A stretch of 64,000 nt of DNA from Marvania coccoides (Eukaryota > Chlorophyta > Trebouxiophyceae > Chlorellales > Chlorellaceae), in assembly GCA_963854735.1 (NCBI GenBank), contig OY978103.1:806001-870000 (forward strand). The letters are read 5' to 3'. Of the stretch, positions 21,488 to 32,232 are shown one piece after another. The notes beneath the pieces are model-generated. The model was given only the letters and a program-made list of their open reading frames with translations. It was not told where the DNA came from and made no database searches. Every line of letters starts with the position of its first letter. Position 1 is the stretch's first letter. The position numbers and the translations under genes are program-made.

Positions 21488-22430
21488 ATGGCCTCCAACG
21501 CCTGCATATCCCGTCTCCAAAAGGAGCTTCGAGAGATTCAGAAGAACCCGCTGCCAGGCTTGAGAGCGTTACCGAGCCCTTCCAATATCCTGGAGTGGCA
21601 CTACGTGCTGGAGGGCGACAAAGACGGCGAATATGCCAACGGTGAGGAAAGAATTCCTCCGCTGCTTTTTTGGTATATATATGTACATTTTAAAACTAGA
21701 AATTGATGGATTATTGTACTCGGCTTAATCGAATGCAGGGTGGTACCACGGCAAGCTTATTTTCCAGCCCACCTACCCTTTCAAGCCCCCTGCCATACTT
21801 ATGCTCACCCCTAGCGGCCGTTTTGAGCCTGGAGCCAAAATTTGCCTCTCGATGTCAGATTTCCATCCCGAAACATGGGTGCCTAGGTCAGTACAATCTC
21901 TTCTTTTTCTGCGTTTCGCAGGTTCTGAAGTTTCGTATTTTTCGGGTTATTTTGCAAAACCAAAATTTTCTTCTTCATTCTTTTCCTCTTGCAGCTGGGG
22001 CGTGAATGCTATCCTGCTGGGCTTGCAATCTTTCTTCTACGAGAACACATCCACCACGGGCGCCATCACCGGCGTGCCTACGGCGCAGAAGCGCGTTTTG
22101 GCGGAAAGATCGTTGGAATTCAACGCCAGGAACATCACATTCAGAAAGCTCTTCCCCGAGCTAGTGGAGCTGCTGGAAGAGCAGACGAGAGAAAAGCAGC
22201 AGGCAGCGCAGCAGCAAACACAGCAGGCGCAGCAGCGAGGGGCGGGGCGAGCGGCAGCAGCAGCACAACCAAATGGACGGGACAGGGCTCCAGCAGCGGG
22301 AAATTTGCAGCAGGGGGATGTAGGTGATGCACAAAGGGGCCGCCAGCAGCAGCTGGGGCTTAGAGATATTTTTATGGGGGCAGCAGTGCTGGTGGCAGCG
22401 GTGGCGGTGGCATCAATGCTCTTACAATAG
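21488..22430 (+). CDS. Tail-anchored ubiquitin-conjugating enzyme E2 J (UBE2J/UBC32-34/Ubc6 type)
   Basis: Three exons: 21488-21641, 21739-21886 and 21995-22430, giving 245 residues. The UBC fold is clear: RLQKELREIQKNP at the start, GWYHGKLIFQPTYPFKPPAI, and the active-site region GAKICLSMSDFHPETW with catalytic Cys87. This J-class active-site context lacks the usual HPN arrangement. A Gln/Ala-rich linker (about 175-222) leads to a C-terminal helix (IFMGAAVLVAAVAVASMLLQ), the ER tail anchor. The family transfers ubiquitin to misfolded ER proteins during ERAD. The start MASNACIS follows the usual family N-terminus. A TGTAA signal lies at 22574. Confidence 0.95.
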
Positions 22431-22573
22431 TTTTCATGGAACAAAATCCTGTCCATCTCTATGATTAAATACACGTCTGAGCACTTGACTTGGGCATAGG
22501 CCCTTTTCACATGATAAAACGCAATATCGATCAAATAAACTTTGCACACACACAAACACAAATGCAAACTTAA

Positions 22574-22578
22574 TGTAA
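22574..22578 (+). promoter_or_regulatory. TGTAA poly(A) signal of E2 J gene
   Basis: TGTAA 144 bases past the stop, in the short convergent gap before the next gene's stop at 22619. Confidence 0.5.
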
Positions 22579-22618
22579 CAAAACTAGTTATTATTATACG
22601 GTTTTGCACCCTTTAAAA

Positions 22619-23767
22619 TCACTGCTGGGGCGTAGATTGCTCCCGCGCTGCAGCTGCCGCCCGCCTCTCTAGCTCCCGCTGCAAATCTTCGGCGCTCACC
22701 TCGCTCAACCCCCCCCCCTGCCCAGCTGCGGCAGCAGCGGCCACGCTCTTGGCGCTGGCTTCGATCTGCTCCGCCCCAATCACAAACAACGGCTTCCGCT
22801 CCTCGGCCGAAGCAGCAGCAGCAGAAGAAGAAACGTCCTCTTCAACTTCTCCTCCCGTCGTTGCCGCCGGGGCCGCTACCTCTTGGCCGTTATCTTCCTC
22901 CACCTCAGAAGGAGAAGCCCCAGCTACCTCCTCGTCGTCTGCTGTGCTGCTGAGCTCCGCTGGGTAGGCGCGGGGGCTATTATCGTCATCAGCTGCTGCT
23001 GAAACGTTGTTATGTTCTGCTCCCCATTCCCCATCCTCTTCATCTTCCTCCGTAGCAGCAGAAACGGCAGTAGCAGCAGCAGAGGCGGCCACAGGGCTCC
23101 TTTTGGCGGCCTCTGACAGCCCCGCCAGCACCGCGCTTTCCAGCCGAGCGTCCACCGATCTCTCTTCCTGTACCCCCTCCAGCCGCGCCTCAAACTGCGC
23201 CTGCTCCGCCGCAGCCCGCTTCTCGCGCTCCTCGATCGCCTTCATGGAGGCTGACATGGCCTTGTTGGCCCGCGAAATGGCGGGAAACCACGCTTCGTTG
23301 TTTTCTGAAACGACGGTGATGCCAAAGAGGCTGCTGGCGCCCAGCACAAACAGCAGCCACACCCGGCCTTTGTTGACGGTTTGCACCTTGAGCGGGCGGG
23401 CCGCGGAGGTCACCTGGTCGGCTGGCACGGTCTGGATTTCAGCCAGGGCGGCAGAAGGAACGGCAGTGAGTACAAGAGCTGCCGCTGCGAGGGAGCCCAG
23501 CGCGTGGGCGGCTGCGCGCTGCCAGACCGCCGCAGGGGCATTTTCAGATGGCGGCTTGGTGGAGTTCTGGAAAATACGAAGAGAAAAAAGAGGTTTGAGC
23601 AACAGCGACGCCAGAGCTCCCAGAGTGAAAATGAGAATTTGGATGGGGGGGCGTACCTGGGCAGCTGTGGTGACGCTGCGGTGCAGGATGGTTGGTTTGC
23701 GCGGCGATGCGTAGGATAGCGGCAGTGTGCGGCATGCCCTTCGCTGTGAAACGATGGACGACTGCAT
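22619..23767 (-). CDS. Plastid-targeted single-span membrane protein
   Basis: Two exons: 23767-23657 and 23566-22619, giving 352 residues. The first 37 residues are Ser/Arg-rich without acids, a plastid transit peptide. A second hydrophobic stretch ends AVPSAALA, resembling a thylakoid-lumen signal. About 30 residues later comes a membrane helix (VWLLFVLGASSLFGITVV) followed by ENNEAWFPAISRANKAM, which looks conserved. A coiled coil rich in Glu/Arg follows. The rest (about 190-352) is a disordered acidic Ala/Glu/Ser tail. I infer a thylakoid membrane protein with a long soluble tail. I do not recognise the family with certainty. It shares a 425-base divergent promoter with CCT3. Confidence 0.75.
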   Translation of the reverse strand: MQSSIVSQRRACRTLPLSYASPRKPTILHRSVTTAAQVRPPIQILIFTLGALASLLLKPLFSLRIFQNSTKPPSENAPAAVWQRAAAHALGSLAAAALVLTAVPSAALAEIQTVPADQVTSAARPLKVQTVNKGRVWLLFVLGASSLFGITVVSENNEAWFPAISRANKAMSASMKAIEEREKRAAAEQAQFEARLEGVQEERSVDARLESAVLAGLSEAAKRSPVAASAAATAVSAATEEDEEDGEWGAEHNNVSAAADDDNSPRAYPAELSSTADDEEVAGASPSEVEEDNGQEVAAPAATTGGEVEEDVSSSAAAASAEERKPLFVIGAEQIEASAKSVAAAAAAGQGGGLSEVSAEDLQRELERRAAAAAREQSTPQQ

Positions 23768-24192
23768 CTTGGGGAATGTGTAAAGGGCCTCAAAATGAGG
23801 ACGTGCCAGGACTGTCGCGCGTTCACTGAGAGTTGCAAAAGTGAATTTTGTGAATGGATTTGCGTTATAAAGAACGACATCTCTATCTTCGAGAGCAAAT
23901 TTTTGAAGAAAGCCGTCAATGCGAAAAATAAAGAGGTAGTCGGCGCATACAGGCAAACTGTACATTTGAAATTACATAGAACAGCATCAGACAGCCCTGC
24001 CGACTGCTCTTGCCGCTCGCCGAAGGGTCCAACTGTTCAATCAAAATCTGATCAGCCGCTGCTTCGCCTTTCTGTGTTCAAAGAGACCAGCCCTTTGCTC
24101 AGCACGCGGGTTATATTTTCCAGAGGACCAACTGCAGCACCACCCTTGAAAAGCGCTTGTGAGCCGGCTGCCTAGAGGCTTCTTTGGGCAAA
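23768..24192. promoter_or_regulatory. Divergent promoter region
   Basis: 425 bases between starts at 23767 (minus) and 24193 (plus). No recognised motif. Confidence 0.5.
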
Positions 24193-26166
24193 ATGATGCA
24201 GGCACCGGTAACTGTGCTGCAAGCCAACACCAAGCGCGACACCGGAAAAAAAGCACAGCTGGGCAACATCATGGCCGCCAAGGTGAGGTCACACGCCCCC
24301 TCAGCCTCGCATTCCCTCTCAAAACTGTCTTTGAACTTTTTCCCGCTGCCTTCTCCCCTTTGACCGACCTTTTCCGCCGTCCTGCAGGCCGTGTCCGACA
24401 TTGTGCGCACCACCTTGGGCCCCCGTGCGATGCTGAAGATGCTTCTGGACGCCAACGGAGGCATCGTGCTGACCAACGACGGCAACGCCATCCTGCGAGA
24501 GATTGACGTGTCGCACCCAGCAGCCAAGTCCATCATCGACCTCAGTCGCACCCAGGTACACTTATAAATAGCATTATCTGCTGTTTTCCAGCACTTTTTT
24601 GCACTTTTCACTACCAAAATCCGCCCAAAACTCCCCCCAAAACACCCTTTTTTTTAACTGGAAAAAATTAGTTTGATGCATAATTTTACACCGCAAGCTA
24701 ACCCAATGCACCCCAAACTGATCCAATACATTGTGAAGGACGAGGAGGTGGGCGACGGCACCACCTCCGTCATCATTCTGGCGGGCGAGATGCTGGCGAT
24801 GGCGGAGCCCTTCCTGGAGCGCAATGTGCACCCCACAGTCATCATCCGCGGCTACATGCGCGCGCTGGAGGACGCCATCAAGATTGTGGACCAGCTGGCC
24901 TTTCCTGTGGACACCAACGACGACGCCCAGATGCTCAACATCGTCAATTCCTGCATCGGCACCAAATTCACGCAGCGCTTCGGCTCGCTGATTGCCAAGC
25001 TGGCTATCGACGCGGTGCGCACGGTGGCAGTGGTGGACGAGAGCTCCGGCCGTCGCGAAATCGACGTTAAAAAGTACGCCAAGGTGGAGAAAATCGCGGG
25101 AGGTGACATTGAGGACTCCCGCGTGCTCAAGGGCGTCATGTTTGAGAAGGACGTGGTGGTGCCCGCCCGCATGCGGCGCAAGATCGTCAACCCCCGCATC
25201 TTGCTGATGGACTGCCCGTTGGAATACAAAAAGGGCGAAAATCAGACCAACGTGGAGCTGTCGCGGGAGGAGGACTTTGCGGCGCTGCTGAAGCTGGAGG
25301 AGGAGTGGGTGGCGCGCACCTGCGACCAGATTGCGGCGTTCAAGCCCGACCTGGTGGTCACTGAGAAGGGGCTGTCTGATCTGGCGGCGCACTACCTCAC
25401 CAAGGCCGGCATTTCAGCCATTCGGCGGCTGCGAAAGACCGATAACAACCGCATCGCCCGCGCGTGCGGCGCCACCATCGTCTCCCGCCCCGACGAGATC
25501 AGGGAGACGGACATCGGCACGGGGGCGGGGCTGTTTGAGGTGCGTAAGATCGGCGATGAGTTCTACTCGTTTGTCGTCGACTGCGCCGCGCCCAAGGCCT
25601 GCTCCGTACTGCTGCGCGGCGCCAGCAAAGACGTGCTCAACGAGGTGGAACGCAACCTGCATGACGCCATGGGCGTGGCGCGTAACGTCATGCAGGAGCC
25701 GCGTTTAGTCCCCGGCGGCGGGGCGGTGGAAATGGCAGTCTCCCGCGGGCTGGCCACGCTGGCGGACGCTGGCGCGGTGGACGGCACGCTTTCGGGGCCC
25801 TACCGCGCGGTGGGGCAGGCTCTGGAGGTCATTCCTCGCACCTTGGCGCAGAATTGCGGCGCTAACGTCATTCGAACGCTGACCAAGCTGCGTGCTAAGC
25901 ATGCTGAGGCGCCGGGGTGCACGTTTGGGGTGGACGGCACCACGGGCGCGATCACCGACATGAAGGAGCTGGGCGTGTGGGACCCCTACGCGGTGCGAGT
26001 GCAGACGATCAACACCGCCGTGGAGAGCGCGGCGCTGCTGCTGCGCATTGACGACATCGTGAGCGGGCTGAAGAAGCGGGATAAGATGGGAGGGGGGGGC
26101 GGCGCGCGCGGGCCGCAGGTGGAGGACGATAACAACGTGGACAGCGAGCAAATGCTGGCGGAGTAG
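24193..26166 (+). CDS. CCT3: T-complex protein 1 subunit gamma (CCT3)
   Basis: Three exons: 24193-24282, 24388-24555 and 24739-26166, giving 561 residues, normal for CCT gamma. The group II chaperonin ATPase motifs are present: TTLGPRAMLKMLL, GGIVLTNDGNAILREI, EEVGDGTTSVIILAGE and VPGGGAVEM. The N-terminus PVTVLQANTKRDTGKKAQ is characteristic of the gamma subunit. It is one of eight subunits of the cytosolic TRiC ring that folds actin and tubulin. The third acceptor (TTGTGAAG before 24739) is unusual but is fixed by the invariant SRTQ-DEEVGDG junction. ATG-ATG at the start leaves the exact initiator open by one codon. TGTAA lies at 26398. Confidence 0.97.
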
Positions 26167-26743
26167 GCAGAAAAGATTGAAGCGGGGGGGATTTGAGGAA
26201 CACGTTTTTTATGTTTTGTAGAATGGCACCCCAGGAACGACTTGAATGACCATGATGGTGTAATGCCTACGCAATGTTTGTTTGCTGGTACCAATGTTAC
26301 TTGACGCTGCTGCTTTGTGTTGAACTGAGTGCGGAGGAGGAGGCAACGAAAATAATATGACTCTCGTATCTACTTTTCTTTTTTTTATTCAGAAATTTGT
26401 AAAAGGTTGGTTTATTGCAGATAGTTTTTGCGGAGGGGGTCAAGAATGAAGGGAGCAGCCCTACGTTCTCTTCTCTGGTATTTGCCGCTCTTCAGGGGGA
26501 AGTACTACAAGCTTATTTCTTTCGCCCTCCTTACAAAGAAAAACAGAAGGACAATGCGCTCTGTCAAATTACAAATGACGAAAAAAGCAACTGTAGGCAG
26601 TAATTATCTCATAAAAAAGTTCGTTTCCTCTTCATCCCACCGCCACCGCCAATCCTCCTCCACAGCCACCCCACATGCGGCACATTTTCCATGCTTCAAG
26701 CTCCATTTTATTTCGTCCTTTTTTTATTTTCCAGCTTTCTTTT
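26167..26743. other. Convergent 3' region
   Basis: 577 bases between the stops of CCT3 (plus) and prohibitin (minus). It holds TGTAA at 26398-26402 for CCT3 and its complement TTACA near 26567 for prohibitin. No gene seen. Confidence 0.55.
26398..26402 (+). promoter_or_regulatory. TGTAA poly(A) signal of CCT3
   Basis: TGTAA 232 bases after the CCT3 stop, preceded by a T-rich stretch. Confidence 0.5.
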
Positions 26744-27737
26744 TCAGCGCTTGGTCGTCTTCATGGTGTCCAGCTCTCCGATGTTGAGCAGCAGCGAGTC
26801 CGCCGACAGATACACTCGGTTGGCTGACGCAGCGACGGTGGCGGCGATCTCCCGCGCCGCCTCGATCTTTCGCAGCGTCAAGAACGCGGGGTTCTGCTGC
26901 ACGGCCTGCCCAATGAGCGTGGCGGAAGCGGCCTCTCCCTGCGCCCGAATAATCGCGCTCTGCTTGTCCTGCTGCGCCTTCTCCACGATGAACTTGGCCT
27001 TCTCCGCGTCCTGCTGCGCCACCTGCTTGGCCTCCACCGCGGAGGTGTACTCCCGCGAGAAGGTAAGGTTTGTGATGGAGACGTCATCCAACACAATGTT
27101 GAAGTACCGCGCGCGCTGCGTGAGGATGCGGCGGATGTCGCGGGACACGACCTCGCGCATGGTGAGTAGCTGGGAGGCGTTGTACTGCGCGATGACCGAC
27201 TTCAGGGTCTCCTGGATGATGGACGGGAGCACCCTCTCGGCGAAATCTGTGCCCAGGGTGCGGTAGATCTCAGGGAGCTTCTCCGGCATGGGCCGAGTGA
27301 GCACGCGCAGCCCGATGTTGACCATCTGCAGGTCGCGCGATCCGGAGGTGGACTGGATGACGTTGGGGCGGGCGCGGACGTCGAAGATGATGGGACGCTC
27401 AAACCAGGGGAGCATGATGTGGGTGCCCTCCTCGTACACCTCGTCCTTGATGCCGCCTAACCGGTTGAACACGATGGCGCTGTGAAGGGGGGGGTGGGGA
27501 GAGAACAGGGAGGGAGAAGTGGGTGTGTGAGAAATTTGGACATGTTTGATGGGATTTGTTTGGTTTGGTTTTGATTGAGGCAGGGGGGAAGTGGGAGGGC
27601 GCTTACCGGTGACCACCCTCAACGTTGAATAGACTGTGGGTGAAGCCGTAAACCGCTGCTCCACCCAAAACGAGGACTTGGGCCAGCCGGCCGATGGGAG
27701 CCCCCTGAGGGATCTTGAAGCCTCGAACGCTCTCCAT
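26744..27737 (-). CDS. Prohibitin
   Basis: Two exons, 27737-27607 and 27479-26744, giving 288 residues. The N-terminus carries a single membrane segment (LAQVLVLGGAAVYGFTHSLF). The SPFH/PHB domain follows with FNRLGGIKDEVYEEGTH, PWFERPIIFDVRARP and the long C-terminal helix AKQVAQQDAEKAKFIVEKAQ. Prohibitins form ring complexes of two paralogous subunits in the mitochondrial inner membrane that scaffold m-AAA proteases and respiratory chain assembly. The GGIKDEVYEEGTHIMLPWFE signature points to the PHB2-like (BAP37) branch. It is divergently paired with the microprotein gene at 28124. Confidence 0.95.
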
Positions 27738-28123
27738 CGATATATGTTACTCGATTTTAAAAAATGAACAGGCGCTGCGAGGCGATAATTGTTGAATATC
27801 AAGAGATGATGAAATAAATTCCGCTGAACCTGAAGCCTGGAGCGCACCCCGTTTCTGAACAGTCAGGGGATTCGTATACTTATTTATTTACTCGTGCTGG
27901 ATGGCGGCTTGAGAATTCTCTCAAATTTTTGCCATTTTCTTCTTTCGAAGTTCGAGAGTCACTCATTTTTTCGTGCTCGAAACTCTGCTGCTATTTCATT
28001 TATATGCAGTTGGCTGCATCCTCGAGATATAAATTGAGCTCCAGCGAGTATCTTTTCGGGTGCAATTAGAAGTTCATTTTATGAAATTAATCTCAATCTA
28101 AAATAAACAGCTCTGAAGCAGCA
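27738..28123. promoter_or_regulatory. Divergent promoter region
   Basis: 386 AT-rich bases between prohibitin (minus) and the 55-residue gene (plus). No recognised motif. Confidence 0.45.
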
Positions 28124-28373
28124 ATGGCGTTGGGAGACACCATTTTTAAAACAACTGCCGCGGTTTTGGGTGCAACTACTGCCCTGGCAGGCGTCTGGCT
28201 CGGCGTCTCGATGTTCAAAGGCTTCTCTCACCACCGCAGCGTGAGTTATTTAATTACTGATGAATTCAAGCAATGCAACGTCTTCAATGTGATCATTTTC
28301 CCCTACCATAACCACTGCGCAGATCAAAGCTGAGCCTCAGCAAGCCTCAGGCTCCGGGCCCACTAAAAATTGA
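28124..28373 (+). CDS. 55-residue single-span membrane microprotein
   Basis: Exons 28124-28240 and 28323-28373 joined at a canonical GTGAGT donor and CGCAG acceptor give 55 residues. The first half is a hydrophobic helix (TAAVLGATTALAGVWLGVSM) followed by FKGFSHHRS. The second exon is polar (IKAEPQQASGSGPTKN). The context GCAGCAATGG is a good initiator. A one-span protein of this size with a short basic exit fits a small mitochondrial or ER subunit, but no family is recognised. Its stop is only 11 bases before the ATG of the next gene on the same strand, so both probably sit on one transcript. Confidence 0.7.
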
Positions 28374-28384
28374 CTAACTAAATA

Positions 28385-29189
28385 ATGATTTTCACGCCAT
28401 TGCTTCGCTCCCCCGCAGCTGCGCCATTGCCGCTGAGACGGGGCCAACTGCCCCCTCGGCACCGCCTCTGCGTCGTCACTGCCAAAGCCGCCCCTCAAGA
28501 AAGCAAAGCAGTGCAGCTGCTGGTCGGTCTGGCAACCGAAACTTTACGCCTGTTTGAAAAAAGGCCGTCGGAGGAAAAAGAATCTTCTTCTTCAGCAGCT
28601 GTTCCCCCTGGCACGGCAGAGCGCCCCGCCCCTGGAGACATAGGGGCTGTGCTGTCAGTTTTGAGATCAGACTACCTCGACAGAGCCTACTTTGTGACTG
28701 GCATTCTTTCCGACGGCATTTACGACGAAAACTGCCTTTTCGCTGACCCGACGATCTCCTTCCGAGGGCTGGAGCTGTGGAAACGAAACCTGCGGCTGCT
28801 GGTTCCCTTTCTAGTCGCTCCCAGCATCGATCTGCTGGGGTTGACTGTGGAAATGCCGGCCTTGTTGGAAAAGGGAAAAGGCGCGGTGCTGAGGGCGGAC
28901 TGGGTGCTGAAAACGGGCCTGAAGCTGCCGTGGAGGCCCTATTTTGAGGTGAAGGGGAGCACGGAGTATGAGCTGGATGCGGTGCGTTGAAAAACATAAA
29001 AGTTTCAATTTTTTTTCTAGCGCCGTTATTTATTATTTGAGAATGAGGCCTGCAAGCTGAATTAAACATGGAAATTTGTTGCAGGTTGAAAGCAACCAGG
29101 TAGTTCGCCACATCGAGGCGTGGGATATTGACGGCTGGGAGGCAGTGCGACTGGTGCTGACGCCCGCTTCTCTTTCGCAGCAAAAATGA
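28385..29189 (+). CDS. DUF2358-family plastid protein (SnoaL-like fold)
   Basis: Exons 28385-28981 and 29085-29189 give 233 residues. The N-terminus is an Arg/Pro/Ala-rich plastid leader ending near CVVTAKAAP. The conserved core reads YFVTGILSDGIYDENCLFADP, LFADPTISFRGLELWKRNL, LPWRPYFEVKGSTEYEL and VVRHIEAWDIDGWEAV, the pattern of plant and cyanobacterial DUF2358 proteins. The molecular role of this family is not established. The gene begins 11 bases after the stop of the preceding 55-residue ORF and has no room for a promoter of its own except inside that ORF. Confidence 0.85.
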
Positions 29190-29387
29190 CGTTTTCATTT
29201 GAACGATCCTGTTTTATCTTAAATTTGTTGAAAATTAAACGAATTCGGTTTAACAAGTATTTAAGAAGGCGGTACATGCTTGTGAACGCAGCCGTTGGGT
29301 TTTCTAGAGAGAAGGCGCAGCAGGTTCTCGACTCGCCATGCACGGTGGAGCAGTTGCGGGTGCAAACTTAACAAACGTCATTATTTC

Positions 29388-29993
29388 TCAAGGTGCAGGC
29401 ATGCCAGCGCTGGGGCTGGCTCTCAGCGTCAAATTCTTGGAGCCAAAGGTGCCGCCCAAATGCCCAGCCAGCGAGCCGTCTGCCGCCAGCCTGCCGTTGA
29501 GGACATATATGAAGGTAGAGGGCGACACCGTCAGGGCATCCACCCCCTCCTCCAGCTCCACAGAGAAAACTGCAACTAAATTGCCGTCCTCGTCTTTTCC
29601 TGCGGCAGTCTCGAATAGAGCAAAGGTCCCTTTGGCGGCGTTGATTTGGGCCGGAGAGAAGCTGGTGAGCTTGTAGCCTGCCACAGTGGCGCCTGCGCCA
29701 CTCTCAGCGACAACCACAGCATTTGCTGGGATCATTTCCCCGCTGGGGTCTGCGAAGCCAACCGCGGCCCACCCAGTGGCGCGAGCCTTGATGCCGCCCT
29801 TGAGCGTGGTCCCGGTTGGAGAAGGCTCCAGTGAGTAGAAGAGGGTCAAAAGGGGCGAGCCCAAGGGGGAGCAGTTGGCAAAGCAATAACTGACACCGGC
29901 CGCGTTGAGGGTGCAGGTCTGCGCTGAAACGGTGCCCAGCGAGAGCAACAGGATGACGGCCAAGGCGGCTGCTTGCTCTGGGTGGGGCATCAT
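29388..29993 (-). CDS. Secreted or luminal stand-alone DOMON-domain protein
   Basis: Single exon, 201 residues, ATG 29993 (a second ATG follows at once). The signal peptide AAALAVILLLSLGTVSAQ is clear. The DOMON core follows: LTLFYSLEPS, then ARATGWAAVGFADPSGEMIP, then ANAVVVAESG, and a C-terminal LNGRLAADGSLAGHLG repeat-like turn. DOMON domains bind heme or sugars at the cell surface or in vesicles. In plants and algae they usually precede a cytochrome b561 module, which is absent here. No GPI or membrane anchor is visible unless an unseen 3' exon exists. Confidence 0.8.
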   Translation of the reverse strand: MMPHPEQAAALAVILLLSLGTVSAQTCTLNAAGVSYCFANCSPLGSPLLTLFYSLEPSPTGTTLKGGIKARATGWAAVGFADPSGEMIPANAVVVAESGAGATVAGYKLTSFSPAQINAAKGTFALFETAAGKDEDGNLVAVFSVELEEGVDALTVSPSTFIYVLNGRLAADGSLAGHLGGTFGSKNLTLRASPSAGMPAP

Positions 29994-30872
29994 CGGCGGA
30001 GCTGAAACTTTTCTTAAGCGAGAGGTTGCGACAGTGGAGCTGTTGAGGTCTGAAGATTATACACAAAAAATTTGAATCTGGATGCCTCTCCCCCCTCAGG
30101 GAGAGGGTGGGGAGAGGATTCAGCTAGCGGATTTCTGTCTTGCGGACTCTTGGAAGAAACGAGCTATTTCTTTCTTTTCATATGCACGACATTTAAAATT
30201 TAAATAGCCGACTGCTCTCTAAACCGAATGTTTTTACGCTATTGACGAACAGCTGTGCAGTGTTTATAATAATGCGCTGGGCAGTGCCACACCAACAACT
30301 CTACCGGCGGAAGGTTTTCGCCTGTGTGTTATTTTGCGAGTTCTTCCGAATAAGTCTACCCTTTTTTCTCTCGCATGCTGCATGATGGACAATTGAGCTG
30401 CCCACGCATCCTCGCTGGCCTAACTTCGCGATCCAACTAATTGACGGCATGGGCTTTATTTGAGCGGTTGGCGTTAATTGCGCTGCTAGTGCAGTCGGCG
30501 ACGAGCTGGATGCATTCCGTGATTTGATTTATTTATTAGACACCTGGAATCAGCCAGATATCACCATGTCTTTCTCGCATTTTCGATGGGGAAACAATGG
30601 GGGAAAAAAAAGTCCAGAATTCCAGAAAAAAGGACAGCGACTTCCGTCGTCGCCGATTCTTTGCTTCAATACTACAATACGGCCTAAAAGATGGGAGAAA
30701 AGAATCGATGAGTACTCGCGAGATTTGTCATGTCCGTGACGAGGGTCCAAAATTCAATTAGTCAGCAGGTTTGACGAGGTGTTTTAAGCATTTCTCCACC
30801 TCCGCAATTAATTAATTAACTGTTTATCTTTTTCCTGCGGTCCCCTTGTCTACCCCCCAAATACCTGCAATC
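29994..30872. promoter_or_regulatory. Divergent promoter region
   Basis: 879 bases between DOMON (minus) and the acetate-transporter family gene (plus). It contains a purine-rich stretch near 30098-30120. No gene or RNA seen. Confidence 0.4.
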
Positions 30873-32232
30873 ATGTCTTCTTCCAATGCCGAGCTTGTCG
30901 CAGCACTCAACAGGATTCACACCGAAGGGGTGAAGACCGTGCCATCAACGGCAAACCCGGGTAAGATTTTGCATCCAATTGAATACATGCATTCCTTTGT
31001 GCCATGTGAAAGGGGCACCGCCTCCCGATATGGTTTGCTTTCACATCTTGATTTGTCATCTCACATCTTACTCCACATACACCCTTTTCGGTTTCGGCCT
31101 CTCCCTCCGCTGTTTTATATCACAATACGTGTCTCTATCAACAGACGTACCGCTCCTAACAAGACCAGTATCACCTTGTCTCACACCTTTCAAACCGGCT
31201 TCATCCATTTCACTCACTTTTAACCCCCCCTTCACCCTTGCCGTATTATCATTGTCGTCGATATTAGCCCTTTCAAAACTCACCCCTGTTTTTCCCTTCT
31301 TCTTTTTTTCCAGGTCCCCTCGGTCTCCTCGGTTTCGCCTTCACGACTTTCCTGCTTCAGGGCGTTGCCACCACCGCTGCCGGGCCCACCGGCTCCCTCT
31401 CCCAGAAGTTCACCAACCAGATGACCTTTGCCTTCGGCATGTTCTTCGGAGGACTTGCCCAGTTCGCTGCCGGCCTCCTGGAGTACCCCAGGTGCGCTCA
31501 CTTTTTTTCTTTCTTTCATCTCGCTATATATATACACACATATCATTATCTTTCACTAACCCCCGTCCTCTTCCTCCTCTTCTCCTTAAACATATTGCAG
31601 GAAGAACACCTTTGCCACCGCCGCCTTCTGCTCCTACGGCGCCTTCTGGATGTCCTTGGCCCTGCATGGCATCCTCGTCGCCGCCAAGGTCTTCCAGCCC
31701 TTCGCCGCCGTCGACGCCAACGGCGTGGTCACCGACAATGCTGTGGGCATGAAGGGCGAGCAGATGATGCTCTCCCTGTGGGGCTTCATCACCTTCATCT
31801 TCTGGCTGTGCACCTTCTCCATGAACGTCGCCATCTCCTCCCTCTTCCTCACCCTGGCCCTGCTCTTCTGGTTCCTGGCCGGCGGACAGAACCCCAACTC
31901 CCAGGCGGCCGTCAATCTCAAGAAGTTTGCCGGCGGGTGGGGCATGCTCGTGGCCTGCATCGCCTTCTACTGCGCCGCCGCCCAGCTGATGGAGGACTCG
32001 TACGGAAAGCCCATCCTCCCCACCATGCCCTTCAAAGCCATCAACAAGCGCCAGCTCGGCAACATCGGGTAAGCTTTTTAATTCATTATTTGAATGCATT
32101 TCATATCATAATATGCATGTTTCTGACCCGAGAGGTTTTCATATTCTTTGCCCCCCTGAGTTTTTCCTTCTTCCCCCCCCCCCCCCGTGCAGCACCAAGC
32201 ATTTTGTTGACACCCCCGTCACTGAGGTTTAA
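30873..32232 (+). CDS. GPR1/FUN34/YaaH (AceTr) family membrane protein
   Basis: Four exons: 30873-30960, 31314-31491, 31601-32068 and 32193-32232, giving 257 residues. It has six hydrophobic helices. The family signature NPGPLGLLGFAFTTFLL is formed across the first splice junction, and FGGLAQFAAGLLEYPRKNTF and AFCSYGAFWMSLAL follow. Members transport or sense acetate and other small acids (yeast Ady2/Ato, E. coli SatP, Chlamydomonas GFY proteins). In green algae several sit in microbody or plasma membranes during acetate growth. Strong codon bias suggests high expression. The last intron has a long C tract before its acceptor. Confidence 0.93.
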
